Source of the DNA: Flavobacteriaceae bacterium
GTDB lineage: Bacteria > Bacteroidota > Bacteroidia > Flavobacteriales > Flavobacteriaceae
DNA: 37,865 nt
Reading direction: 5' to 3'
NCBI GenBank assembly: GCA_947378465.1
Contig: CANCJZ010000004.1
Location: forward strand, 1 to 37,865
Made by a program: the position numbers and the translations under genes. Positions 8,180 through 17,011 of this stretch are shown piece by piece. Numbering within the stretch: the stretch's first letter is position 1; the number at the start of each line of letters is the position of its first letter. The notes under the pieces were generated by a model, which was given only the letters and a program-made list of their open reading frames with translations, did not search any database and had not been told where the DNA came from.

Positions 8180-9322
8180 TTAATCTTTGAAAAATTCCAC
8201 TCCATTTTCACCTAACAATCCCTTTCCTTTTTCAGTAGTTACTTGATACAATCCAAATTGCCACGTATCGCTAATGTCTATTTTCTTGTATTCTTTGATA
8301 CTAAAATATTTAGGTGCAATGGAGGGATAAATGGAATTAAATATGATCATTCCTTTTTTATCCCCTTTTACCAAGGTTAGGTCATCTAAGATAGCATCGT
8401 ATTCACAATTCAAAAAGAAAGTATTCCCTTCTTTTATCAAACCATACAAATGATCTTTCTTCACCTTGTATAAACTTACTCCATGATCATTTCCATATTG
8501 TTCTACTTCTTCATATAAAGGAGTAACTAATTCTTCTTGGTTGTCAAATTGAACCACTCCAACTTTTCCATCCTTTGTAACTATGGCATAATCATTATAA
8601 AAATTAAAATCTACCTTGTCATATTTTGCTCTCAGTTGCTCAAGTTTTTGATTTCTAACATCTGCTCCACCTCCAGAGGAGTCTACAATTCCTATTACGG
8701 AAGCATTGCCTAAATCTGTACCATCAACTTTTATTTTAGTATCGTAAAATTTCTTGTCTACTAAAACACCTTCTGCCACCCATACATGTTTTGGATTCTT
8801 TTGATCGGCTTCATCCCATGAGGAATATATGCTTTGATACTCTACTGGAATTATCAATTTAGACTGGCTGTTGACCAAGCCTTTTAATTCGCCTTTTTCT
8901 ACTACAAAACTTTTGTTGTCTGTCGGAGTAATTTTGTTATATAAACAATTTACAATTTCTTTGTTTGCAGTCCATATTCCAACCTTTCCCTTTTTAAAAA
9001 CCCAATAATAATTAGGGAATTCTTCATTCAAATGGATGGAATCATAAGGATTCATTTCAGGCAATATCACTTTCTGATTTTGATCTACCACAAAATAGTT
9101 CTTATTGTTTTTTACTAAATAGCGAGCAACAAAACTCTTGTTTCTAGTTATGATAAAATCCTTAATATCTTTATAAGTTGTTTTTGCTTTTATCGTTCCT
9201 AAAGTATCGGATAAGCACCAAGTGTTATGGTCTCTATAAGGAATTAACACTTTAGTAGAAGTTTGTGCATACGAAATAGTCGTAACAAGTACGACTATTG
9301 ATAATTTAATTTTATGTAACAT
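8180..9322 (-). CDS. Exported WG-repeat protein
   Basis: A 380-residue protein with an N-terminal signal peptide (cleavage likely near SYAQ, residue 20). Several WG (beta-propeller-like) repeats can be read: VFKKGKVGIWTANKEIVNCL, VEKGELKGLVNSQSKLIIPV and VTKDGKVGVVQFDNQEELVT, each a G-[KL]-x-G-[IVL] turn followed by a strand and a 'ville' strand. The repeats are known in secreted and phospholipid-associated proteins of varied function, so no enzymatic role can be assigned. It lies between the CarboxypepD_reg-like gene (9-base gap) and the 796-residue gene (6-base gap), forming an operon of envelope proteins. Confidence 0.85.
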   Translation of the reverse strand: MLHKIKLSIVVLVTTISYAQTSTKVLIPYRDHNTWCLSDTLGTIKAKTTYKDIKDFIITRNKSFVARYLVKNNKNYFVVDQNQKVILPEMNPYDSIHLNEEFPNYYWVFKKGKVGIWTANKEIVNCLYNKITPTDNKSFVVEKGELKGLVNSQSKLIIPVEYQSIYSSWDEADQKNPKHVWVAEGVLVDKKFYDTKIKVDGTDLGNASVIGIVDSSGGGADVRNQKLEQLRAKYDKVDFNFYNDYAIVTKDGKVGVVQFDNQEELVTPLYEEVEQYGNDHGVSLYKVKKDHLYGLIKEGNTFFLNCEYDAILDDLTLVKGDKKGMIIFNSIYPSIAPKYFSIKEYKKIDISDTWQFGLYQVTTEKGKGLLGENGVEFFKD

Positions 9323-9331
9323 AAATTGTTT

Positions 9332-10096
9332 TTATTTTTTCTTTAGCACTCTATATTCTTCATAACATTGACTGATGGCATCTAGTATTTGCAGGTCATT
9401 AGCGGTTTGTATAAAGGAATCAGAATAGCTACAATGTTGTAAAATTTCAGCAATATCTTTTTTATCAACACCTAATAGGAGGGCAATGGTTTCTCTATCG
9501 TATTTGGTTTCCAAAAGATTTCGAACGGTATCGTCTTTTTTCATTGCCTTTAATTTGTTGAGTTCTTTAGGCTTTTTACCAAAGAAATTGTACAACATAT
9601 CGGCGGGATTGAATATGGAATTTACCACTCTTGAGAAAGCTTTAGGGGAATTTTCTCCTGCTTCATAAGCCTGTGGAAGGCCTGAAATACTGTAACGATA
9701 GTTTTCTTTTTCAGGGATTAATTTACTATCAACTTCTAAATAACCAGTCAAATCATAACGTTTGATGACTACTTCTTCCAAAGCGATTGCTTTTTCGGTT
9801 AATTGAATACGGGTAGTTCCGTTTTTTATCCAGTCATTGGTAACTCTTACTCTTAAGGATTGAAAGCCAATCATAGTAATATGTAAGGTGTCATTTAAAG
9901 CAGCTTCAATTTCAAAATAACCACGGGTATCCGTAATGGTCCCTTTGGCTTTATTCATATTGATGATGTTGACATTGGATAAAGGAAGTAGAGTGTTTTC
10001 ATTGGTGATGGTACCTGTTACTCTTTTAAGAGTAGGTTCCTGAGCCAATAAGTTGGTGGAAATAAATAAAAAAAGAAAAGCTACAAAATATCTCAT
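9332..10096 (-). CDS. CarboxypepD_reg-like domain protein, exported
   Basis: A 254-residue protein with a signal peptide (cleavage near LLAQ, residue 19). Residues about 23-110 fit the carboxypeptidase-regulatory-like beta-sandwich that Bacteroidota place at the start of TonB-dependent receptors: VTGTITNENTLLPLSNVNI, then GTITDTRGYFEIEA, ITMIGFQSLRV, and the exit strand IALEEVVI. Instead of a plug and barrel it ends in a helical region of about 130 residues, so it is a free-standing family member and not a truncated receptor. It is the first gene of the operon 10096-5783. A partial -7 box (TACTTTTA on the minus strand, 10114-10121) lies upstream. Role unknown. Confidence 0.82.
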   Translation of the reverse strand: MRYFVAFLFLFISTNLLAQEPTLKRVTGTITNENTLLPLSNVNIINMNKAKGTITDTRGYFEIEAALNDTLHITMIGFQSLRVRVTNDWIKNGTTRIQLTEKAIALEEVVIKRYDLTGYLEVDSKLIPEKENYRYSISGLPQAYEAGENSPKAFSRVVNSIFNPADMLYNFFGKKPKELNKLKAMKKDDTVRNLLETKYDRETIALLLGVDKKDIAEILQHCSYSDSFIQTANDLQILDAISQCYEEYRVLKKK

Positions 10097-10170
10097 GTCC
10101 TGTTTTGAAGGTTTAAAAGTAATAAACTCTTGAAGATATTTTGTAGCTTTTTAAAATAATTATAAGAAAA

Positions 10171-10187
10171 TTAACAAAAGTTGTTAA
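10171..10187 (-). terminator. Weak terminator hairpin at the end of the helicase gene
   Basis: Arms ttaacaa (10171-10177) and ttgttaa (10181-10187) with a 3-nt loop; the minus strand continues as TTTTC. The stem includes the helicase stop codon (10184-10186). Short and AT-rich, so strength is doubtful. Confidence 0.4.
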
Positions 10188-12082
10188 CTTCTTCTTGGAC
10201 GTCTGCTTTTAGCAGCTTCAAACGAACGACCTGCTGGACGATCACTTGAACCTTCTGAGCGACGTGGTGCTCTTTCTTCTCTTTGGAATGAACCTGGTTC
10301 TCTTTTCGGAGCGCTATCGCTACGGAATCCACCTTCTTTTCTTGGTCCAAAACCACCTCTTGGAGCGCCGCTTCTTTCACCGCCACCTCTGGAGTCGCGA
10401 TTACCACCAAAGCTTCTTCTTTCTCCGCCACCACTTCTTCCGTTGTGATCACGTCGTCCGCTTCCACCACCGTCGTTCTTTGAAATTTCCACATTGATAC
10501 GTCTGCCATTTAAGTCAAATCCGTTCAATACTTCCATTACTTTTTCAGTATGCTCTCCGTCAGTATTAAAGAAAGAGAATCCTTCTTTAACGTCTACTTT
10601 GAATACATCATCACGACCTAAGTCTAAGGTTTCTTTTAAGAAGTCTTTCAATTGCATCCAATCAAAATCGTCTCTGGTTCCAATGTTGATGAAATAACGA
10701 ACAGGATCACCAGCTCTAATTTCTCTTGGTTCAGAGCTTCTTTCGCTTCTTTCTCCTTTTTCACCCGATAAATCGCGTTTCTTTTTATAATAAGTAATGA
10801 AACGATTGAATTCAACCGATACCATTTTCTTAATTAATTCTTCTTTTGATAAACCGTCCAATACTTCATTGATCGCAGGAAGATAGTTGTCTATCTCGTG
10901 ATCTACTTCTGTATCTTTGATTTTGTTAGCTAAGTGAAGTAATTGGATTTCGCAAATTTCGATACCGCTAGGGATGGTTTTCTCTTCAAATTTTTGTTTG
11001 ATGATTCTTTCAATAGCTGAAATTTTACGCAATTCACTTTTGGTGATGATCACAATTGAAGTACCTAATTTACCAGCACGTCCTGTTCTACCAGAACGGT
11101 GGTTGTACGTTTCAATTTCGTCAGGTAATTGATAGTTTACTACGTGCGTAATGTTATCTACGTCAATACCACGAGCCGCAACGTCAGTTGCTACTAACAT
11201 TTGGATTTGACGACCTCTAAACGATTTCATAACGCCATCACGTTGCGCTTGAGATAAATCTCCGTGCAATGCTGCAGCACTATAACCATCTTCAATTAAT
11301 TTCTCTGCAACTGCTTGAGTATCTCTTTTGGTTCTACAAAACACTACCGAAAAGATATCCGGATTAGCATCAGCCAAACGTTTTAAAGCCTCATAACGAT
11401 CACGAGCATTTACACAGTAAAATTCGTGGGATACGGTAGCCGAACCTGAATTTTTAGTTCCTACAGTAACTTCTGCGGGATCGTGCATAAATTTCTTAGC
11501 AATACGCGCTACTTCCGCAGGCATGGTTGCTGAGAATAACCAAGTGTTTTTTTCTTCTGGAGTATCCGACAAAATGGATACGATGTCTTCATAAAAACCC
11601 ATGTTTAACATCTCATCAGCTTCGTCAAGAATACAGAAATTGATGTTTTTGATGTTTACAAGACCTCTGTTAATCATGTCTTGCATTCTACCTGGAGTAG
11701 CCACAATAATTTGTGCTCCACGTTTAATCTCTCGGGCTTGTTCTGTAATGCTTGCACCACCATAAACTGCCACTGTATGTAAACCTTTTACATATTTTGA
11801 GTATTGTTTAATCTCGTTGGTGATTTGTAAGCATAGCTCACGCGTTGGTGATAAAATTAACGCTTGTGTACTTCTGTCTTCAGCGTCAAGTTTTTGAATT
11901 AGCGGAAAACCAAATGCTGCTGTCTTCCCTGTTCCTGTTTGTGCTAAAGCTACTAAGTCTGTGTTTTGTTCCAATAGTACTGGAATCGCTTTTTCTTGCA
12001 CTTCTGACGGATTCTCAAATCCTAGATCCTTGATCGCCAGCAGTAACGATTCATTCAGACCTAATTGTTCAAATTTATTCAT
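10184..12082 (-). CDS. deaD: DEAD-box ATP-dependent RNA helicase, DeaD/CsdA-like, with RGG tail
   Basis: A 632-residue protein. The helicase core carries AQTGTGKT (47-54, ATP binding), PTRELCLQ, TPGRMQD, DEAD (153-156), SAT (184-186), DVAARGIDV and HRSGRTGRAG (328-337). Residues about 470-545 match a DbpA-type RNA-binding domain (RYFINIGTRDDFDW...LNGRRINVEISK). The last 85 or so residues are Gly/Arg/Ser-rich with RGG-like repeats, a disordered RNA-binding tail. Such proteins unwind RNA in ribosome assembly and mRNA turnover, often at low temperature. The Gly/Arg-rich end leaves other frames open, which are not genes. It is a single gene with a -7 box at 12103-12110. Confidence 0.94.
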   Translation of the reverse strand: MNKFEQLGLNESLLLAIKDLGFENPSEVQEKAIPVLLEQNTDLVALAQTGTGKTAAFGFPLIQKLDAEDRSTQALILSPTRELCLQITNEIKQYSKYVKGLHTVAVYGGASITEQAREIKRGAQIIVATPGRMQDMINRGLVNIKNINFCILDEADEMLNMGFYEDIVSILSDTPEEKNTWLFSATMPAEVARIAKKFMHDPAEVTVGTKNSGSATVSHEFYCVNARDRYEALKRLADANPDIFSVVFCRTKRDTQAVAEKLIEDGYSAAALHGDLSQAQRDGVMKSFRGRQIQMLVATDVAARGIDVDNITHVVNYQLPDEIETYNHRSGRTGRAGKLGTSIVIITKSELRKISAIERIIKQKFEEKTIPSGIEICEIQLLHLANKIKDTEVDHEIDNYLPAINEVLDGLSKEELIKKMVSVEFNRFITYYKKKRDLSGEKGERSERSSEPREIRAGDPVRYFINIGTRDDFDWMQLKDFLKETLDLGRDDVFKVDVKEGFSFFNTDGEHTEKVMEVLNGFDLNGRRINVEISKNDGGGSGRRDHNGRSGGGERRSFGGNRDSRGGGERSGAPRGGFGPRKEGGFRSDSAPKREPGSFQREERAPRRSEGSSDRPAGRSFEAAKSRRPRRS

Positions 12083-12102
12083 ATTGTATTTTAAATTGGG
12101 GG

Positions 12103-12110
12103 CAAAGGTA
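12103..12110 (-). promoter_or_regulatory. Candidate -7 box for the DEAD-box helicase
   Basis: The minus strand reads TACCTTTG, an exact TAnnTTTG match, 20 bases before the ATG at 12082. The implied leader is short, so a long cold-shock 5' UTR is not suggested. Confidence 0.5.
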
Positions 12111-12304
12111 GAGTTTAAAAACCATAAAAGCTAATTGTTTTTTAGTGGAAGGTTGTTTAAGGTTTCAGGCAATAGGCATTAGGCAATAGGCCGAAGAGAA
12201 TAGAATAAAGAGGCAAGAAGCAAGATATCGCGGGAGACCTATTGATAGAAAATGATTGAAGATAACAATGAGTCCCGGAGAAACGACAGATTTTAAGTAT
12301 CTAA

Positions 12305-12410
12305 ATCACGGTAAATATTCACGTCTCGAACCCACGCAGGGTTTTAACGCAGCGAGGGTTGAAAAAAAAACAATTAGAAATCGGTCAACATTAATCAGGA
12401 AAGTTCAATT
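12305..12410 (-). repeat. Dispersed intergenic element, copy B (inverted relative to copy A)
   Basis: Read on the minus strand it aligns nearly end to end with 2608-2723, including tgttgaccgatttctaat, the run of T, and ggttcgaga...gtgaatattta. Its palindromic core is imperfect (aaccctcgctgcgtt on one side, aaccctgcgtgggtt on the other), with several substitutions relative to the perfect palindrome of copy A. The two copies bracket the 9.6-kb housekeeping segment in inverted orientation. Confidence 0.8.
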
Positions 12411-12511
12411 GCGTTAAAGGGAAGAGCGGGTTTGAGGAATAAATAGGTTTAGAAAATGTAGGTAATTAAACATAATCGCAAAATTAGCAATGCACTGTTT
12501 ATTATCGAAAG

Positions 12512-12540
12512 GTGATATGTTTTTTAACACTTTAAATTTG
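12512..12540 (+). promoter_or_regulatory. Candidate promoter of the polysaccharide operon
   Basis: TAAATTTG at 12533-12540 matches the Bacteroidota -7 box exactly. A weak -33 candidate (GTG at 12512-12514) is 18 bases upstream. Transcription would start near 12547, leaving a leader of about 60 bases before the ATG at 12607 and arguing for that start codon. Confidence 0.5.
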
Positions 12541-12606
12541 TTGAACCCCAAACCTCCAAAGCGTTCCTAAAGTAGCATTGTGTTGGTTAACCCAAAAAAC
12601 TGGCTT

Positions 12607-13872
12607 ATGAAAATACTTTTATTACATCAATTTTATTTAGAAGAAAATGATTCCGGCGGTTCTCGATGGAATGAAATCACAAAAAACTGGTCTGAAAAAG
12701 GACATGACATTACCGTAGTAGCAGGAATGATGCATTATGGTGGCAAAGAAAAACCTGAGCAATACAAAGGAAAGTTCTTTGCAAGAAGAAAACAAGGAGA
12801 TATTGACGTTTGGCGCTGTCATGTATCGGAAAATTACAATGCTAACTTTTTGGGAAGACTTTACGGCTATTTCTCATTTGTTTTTTCGAGTTTATTTGTT
12901 GGACTATTCCAATTAAAAAACGACTATGACTTAATTGTCGTTACTTCACCTCCCCTATTTATTGGAATCACTGGTTATGTATTATCGCGCTTGAAAAAAG
13001 TACCGTTTGTATTTGAAGTACGCGATTTATGGCCGGAGTCAGCGATTGACACGGGAGTTGTTAAGAATCCTTTACTGATTAAGTTGTCCTTTTGGTTGGA
13101 ACATTTTATTTATAAAAAGGCCATCTTAATTAATGTATTAACTCCTGCATTTAGAGAGACATTAATCACTAAAAAGCACGTTCATCCGGATAAAATCATC
13201 TATATCCCAAATGCGGCTGATTTTACACTATCGGATATTTATTTAAAAACCTTTGATGTCGCTCAATTCAAAAAAGAACAAGCCTTAGAGGATCGCTTTG
13301 TGGTGACTTATGTGGGTGCTCACGGGTTGGCGAATCATTTGGAACAGATTCTACAAACGGCAAAAATCATGGAAGACACAAAAGCTTTATTCCTATTGAT
13401 TGGCCAAGGAATGGAGAAGGAACGATTGAAAAAGAAAGCACAAGAACTCGAGCTGACGAATGTTCGCTTTATCGATTCGGTACCCAAATCAGAAATCTTT
13501 AAATACATTTTAGCTTCCGACGTTGGGGCATCCGTACTAAAAAAAGTAGATGCTTTCAAAACGGTGTATTCCAACAAAACCTTTGATTATATGTCGTGCA
13601 AAAAGCCGACGCTTATGGCGATCGACGGAGTTTCGAGAGAATTGATTGAAAAGGCCGATGCGGGAGTGTATGTAGAGCCTGAGAATCCCGATGATTTTAG
13701 AAAGAAGTTATTGCTGTATATGAATAAGCCCGAATTAATAAAACATCATGGGGCCAATGGCTATCGCTATGCAAAGGCCAATTTTGATAGAAGCATTTTG
13801 GCCGAACGCTATTTGAGAGAAATAACCGAATTAAAGGTAGAGTTACTAATTGAGAACGCCTTATTGATATAA
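12607..13872 (+). CDS. Glycosyltransferase family 4, WbuB-like
   Basis: A 421-residue GT-B enzyme started at the ATG at 12607 (MKILLLHQFYLEENDSGGSR); a GTG at 12580 would add nine atypical residues. The N-terminal Gly-rich loop DSGGSR binds the acceptor side. FVVTYVGAHG begins the C-terminal Rossmann domain, with KSEIFKYILASDVGASVLK and the donor-site region TVYSNKTFDYMSCKKPTLMAIDG after it, as in WbuB/WcaI-type GT4 proteins. It is predicted to transfer a sugar from a nucleotide donor to the lipid-linked repeat unit on the cytoplasmic face. It is the first gene of the operon, 17 bases before the OPX gene. Sugar specificity cannot be read. Confidence 0.88.
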   Translation: MKILLLHQFYLEENDSGGSRWNEITKNWSEKGHDITVVAGMMHYGGKEKPEQYKGKFFARRKQGDIDVWRCHVSENYNANFLGRLYGYFSFVFSSLFVGLFQLKNDYDLIVVTSPPLFIGITGYVLSRLKKVPFVFEVRDLWPESAIDTGVVKNPLLIKLSFWLEHFIYKKAILINVLTPAFRETLITKKHVHPDKIIYIPNAADFTLSDIYLKTFDVAQFKKEQALEDRFVVTYVGAHGLANHLEQILQTAKIMEDTKALFLLIGQGMEKERLKKKAQELELTNVRFIDSVPKSEIFKYILASDVGASVLKKVDAFKTVYSNKTFDYMSCKKPTLMAIDGVSRELIEKADAGVYVEPENPDDFRKKLLLYMNKPELIKHHGANGYRYAKANFDRSILAERYLREITELKVELLIENALLI

Positions 13873-13889
13873 ATAAAAACAGTTAAAAG

Positions 13890-14657
13890 ATGAAAAAAAT
13901 AGTTCCCTTGCTACTTATAATAATGTCTTTTGAATCCTGTATTACCAGCAAAAACACGGTGTATTTACAATCTGAAAACTTTCCCATTTCGGTAAAAACT
14001 ACACGACCTTTTGAGCCGGTAATTAAAAGTGATAACATATTGAGTATAACGGTATCTGGCGATAATCCAGAAGCAGCCTCAGTATTCAATTTGGTCACTT
14101 TGAACAAGAACATTAGCACAGACAAATCCGTTAACACTCCTACTAATGTTACTTATTTAGTAGATAACGAAGGATTTATAGAGATGCCATTATTGGGCAA
14201 AATACACATCGCAGGATTAAAGAAATCCGAACTCGAAGCATTGCTAAAAGCGCGAATAAGCAAATACTTATCGAATCCCATATTGTATATCCGAATTCTC
14301 AACTATCGATTGTATGTAGTTGGTGAAGTCAATAAAAGCGGAGAACAGAAGCTGGAAAGTGGGGAGCGCACAACGATTATTGAGGCTTTATCCCGAGCGG
14401 GTGATTTGACCATCAATGGCAACAGAAAAAGGATAAAGGTTATTCGAGAAATCGATGGCATCACCACCATCAACACTTTAGACTTGACCAATCCAGACTT
14501 TATCAAATCAGAGTATTATTATTTACAACAAAACGATGTGGTGTATGTGGAGCCGAATAAGGCGAAGATCAACACGAGCTCTATCCTACCCTATGCTACA
14601 GCATTGTCAATAATTGCGAGTACGATCACTGTTTATTTTTTGGTTAAAAAATTATAG
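13890..14657 (+). CDS. Polysaccharide export (OPX/Wza-like) outer-membrane lipoprotein
   Basis: A 255-residue lipoprotein with an SPII signal ending at Cys17 (SFESC). After about residue 45 comes the Poly_export domain (SDNILSITVSGDN...YLVDNEGFIEMPLLGKIHIAGLKKSELEALL), then an SLBB-like domain (YVVGEVNKSGEQKLESGERTTIIEALSRAGDLTINGNR). The C-terminus has a hydrophobic helix (about 232-252), the usual end of the shorter Bacteroidota OPX proteins. It forms the export conduit across periplasm and outer membrane and works with the Wzc-like kinase that follows after 2 bases. Confidence 0.93.
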   Translation: MKKIVPLLLIIMSFESCITSKNTVYLQSENFPISVKTTRPFEPVIKSDNILSITVSGDNPEAASVFNLVTLNKNISTDKSVNTPTNVTYLVDNEGFIEMPLLGKIHIAGLKKSELEALLKARISKYLSNPILYIRILNYRLYVVGEVNKSGEQKLESGERTTIIEALSRAGDLTINGNRKRIKVIREIDGITTINTLDLTNPDFIKSEYYYLQQNDVVYVEPNKAKINTSSILPYATALSIIASTITVYFLVKKL

Positions 14658-14659
14658 GT

Positions 14660-17011
14660 ATGAATACTACTGACAAATTTAATTTTAAGATAAAAATTGA
14701 AAAGTATCTTAAGTATTGGAAATGGATCGTGATTTCTGTGCTCCTCTCGCTGTCATTGGCGTATGTGTATCAACGTTATCTGACTCGTATTTACAAGGCT
14801 TCGTCCACGATATTAATCAATGATTACAGGAGAGCGGGCTTTAACTCGGAGATTAGTGCCTTTACGGATAAATTCTCTGTGTACAATCAAAATAGAGTGA
14901 GTATAGACAATGAAAAAGAGTTTATAAAATCCCGAGAAAATGTCAAAGAAGCCATAGAGCAACTTGATTTAAACATTAGTTACTATTCTGACGGGAATGT
15001 CAAATCAGAAGATATTTATAAAAAATCACCGATTCGATTGGTATTTACTGATAGCTTAAATGTTGAAAACAATGATGAATATCGTTTTTTGGAAGTCGAT
15101 AAAATTGACGCATATCACTTTCAATTGTTGGACAGTGAAAAGAAATCATTGGGCACATTTCCGTACAACAAAGCAATAGAAGTAGGCAATGTGAAGTTTA
15201 GCATTATTAAAAATGCAGAGTTTCAACATTCAAAATTATCCAATATCTATATTCAAATTGCTCCCATAAAAAACACTGTAGAAAGTTTTAGGGATCGCAT
15301 TATCATTGACACTCCAGGGGAAGAAACGTCAGTTTGCGACATCAGCTTTACGGATCGATCGCCTGAAAGAGCGATTGATTTTGTGGATCAATTGGTTAAA
15401 ACCTATGAGCGATCGACCATTTTGGACAAGAAACAACAAATCAAAAACACTTATGATTTTGTAAACGAACGATTGGCAGATGTGGATCAGGTGTTGTCCA
15501 ATACCGAAAGTTCCGACGAGCGTTACAAGCGCTTGAATGATATAGTGGATGTAGACTTGGAATCAGGAGTGAGTTTGTCAAAAAGGGAAGAATTTTCAAA
15601 TAAAATGAACGAGAACAGCACTACCATTTATTTAGTAGAAAGTGTTGTAAAGGAAATGTACAACGATCAGTTGGATTATATCCCTTCGAATATTGTTCCG
15701 ACGAATCAGATATTGATGGGACAAATGAATCAATACAATGAGGACATCAGCGACTTCAATAAGTTTTCGAACGGTACTTTCAAAACGCATCCTGATTGGA
15801 TAGAAAAAAGAGCCAAGCTTATTGCACAGAAAAGAGCAATTATTGATGGATTGAGCAATTTTATCAAAAAACTACAGGAAGAGAATGACTATTACGCTAA
15901 GAAATATCATCTCGTAATGCGCAAAATAAGCAAGTTGCCCAATCAAGAAAAAGAAGTTACTCGCAGTCAAAGAAAGATTGGAGTGATCTCGGAGACTTAT
16001 AAATATTTGATGAATAAAAAAGAGGAAACGGCCATCTCATTATACTCTGTTTCTGCAAATTCAAAACTTATTGAAAAGGCGTTCTGTTCCTATATTCCAA
16101 TATATCCTTCTAAAAAAATAATCTATTTAGTGGCATTTGTGATGGGACTGTTTTTGCCAATACTCTTTATTTATTGTTTGATTTTATTTGATACAAAAAT
16201 CAATAACAAAAAAGATGTTGTAAACAAATTGACCGTTCCGTATTTGGGAGATATATCTTTTTCAAAATCGAAAATCATTCACGTAATGGATCGCGATACG
16301 GTTGCAGAATCATTTAGAATAGTTCGTGCCAATTTAGAATATGTATTGAAAACCTTACCGAAGAAAAGTAGTTCCTGCCGAAAGATATTTATTACATCAA
16401 CGGTACCCAAAGAAGGAAAAACCTTTGTGGGAGTGAATTTGGCCTTGGCATTTGCACAAATCAACAAAAAGGTATTGTTGATAGGAATGGACATTAGGAA
16501 CCCAAAGTTTGAGGAATATTTACCAACGATCAATACTCAAATGGGATTAACGAATTATTTGTTTCAAGAGGAATTCGCGGTGAATCATTTTATACAAGAA
16601 GACAAGGAGAATCATATCTCGGTATTGGCCTCAGGGATGATTCCACCAAATCCGACGGAGTTATTGCTGAATCAAAAAATCGAAGAATTGTTTAATGAAT
16701 TAGAAGAGCAGTACGATTATATCATAGTTGATACTGCGCCGGTGAGTTTGGTATCGGACACTATATTGATTTCCAAATACGCTGATGCCTTTGTGTATGT
16801 ATTGCGCCACAATTATTCAGAGAAGAAATACTTGGATGAGATAGAGGAGTTACAAAAAGAGAACAAATTGTTTAATGTATCTGTTTTGATCAATGACGTT
16901 CCTACCAACAAAGGGTACGGCTATGGTTACGGTTATGGCTACGGCTATGGGGTGAAACCGAGCAGAGTATCCTTATGGGAGAAATGGTTGGACAAAATAA
17001 GATTTAGCTAA
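14660..17011 (+). CDS. Wzc-like polysaccharide co-polymerase with BY-kinase domain
   Basis: A 783-residue inner-membrane protein controlling chain length and export. TM1 is at about 18-38 and is followed by a Wzz-type periplasmic coiled-coil region. TM2 is at about 485-508. The cytoplasmic bacterial tyrosine kinase domain has Walker A STVPKEGKT (about 578-586), Walker A' LLIGMDIRNP (about 605-614) and Walker B DYIIVDTAP (about 685-693). The tail has a strict Gly-Tyr alternation with six Tyr (16913-16951), the expected autophosphorylation cluster. The gene follows OPX by 2 bases and its TAA shares one base with the ATG of the methyltransferase. Confidence 0.95.
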   Translation: MNTTDKFNFKIKIEKYLKYWKWIVISVLLSLSLAYVYQRYLTRIYKASSTILINDYRRAGFNSEISAFTDKFSVYNQNRVSIDNEKEFIKSRENVKEAIEQLDLNISYYSDGNVKSEDIYKKSPIRLVFTDSLNVENNDEYRFLEVDKIDAYHFQLLDSEKKSLGTFPYNKAIEVGNVKFSIIKNAEFQHSKLSNIYIQIAPIKNTVESFRDRIIIDTPGEETSVCDISFTDRSPERAIDFVDQLVKTYERSTILDKKQQIKNTYDFVNERLADVDQVLSNTESSDERYKRLNDIVDVDLESGVSLSKREEFSNKMNENSTTIYLVESVVKEMYNDQLDYIPSNIVPTNQILMGQMNQYNEDISDFNKFSNGTFKTHPDWIEKRAKLIAQKRAIIDGLSNFIKKLQEENDYYAKKYHLVMRKISKLPNQEKEVTRSQRKIGVISETYKYLMNKKEETAISLYSVSANSKLIEKAFCSYIPIYPSKKIIYLVAFVMGLFLPILFIYCLILFDTKINNKKDVVNKLTVPYLGDISFSKSKIIHVMDRDTVAESFRIVRANLEYVLKTLPKKSSSCRKIFITSTVPKEGKTFVGVNLALAFAQINKKVLLIGMDIRNPKFEEYLPTINTQMGLTNYLFQEEFAVNHFIQEDKENHISVLASGMIPPNPTELLLNQKIEELFNELEEQYDYIIVDTAPVSLVSDTILISKYADAFVYVLRHNYSEKKYLDEIEELQKENKLFNVSVLINDVPTNKGYGYGYGYGYGYGVKPSRVSLWEKWLDKIRFS
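16913..16951 (+). repeat. GGYTAY hexanucleotide repeat encoding the Gly-Tyr tail of the kinase
   Basis: Thirteen codons alternate Gly and Tyr, giving six Tyr. TAC and TAT alternate regularly, so the underlying DNA unit may be 12 bases. The repeat can expand or shrink in multiples of 6 bases without frameshift, changing the number of phosphorylatable Tyr. Confidence 0.8.

Larger units (their letters stand above)
12083..12606. other. Intergenic gap with repeats and operon promoter
   Basis: No gene is seen. It holds the helicase promoter box (12103-12110), a short direct repeat aggcaatagg (two copies, about 12168-12190), a purine-rich repeat (12206-12233), dispersed element copy B (12305-12410), and the candidate promoter of the polysaccharide operon (12512-12540). 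It marks the border between housekeeping genes and the polysaccharide locus. Confidence 0.75.

Noticed and set aside
10171-10509. A 112-codon frame within the end of the helicase gene
   Set aside because: It runs through the Gly/Arg/Ser-coding tail in another frame; biased codons keep it open. No start signal or domain supports it.
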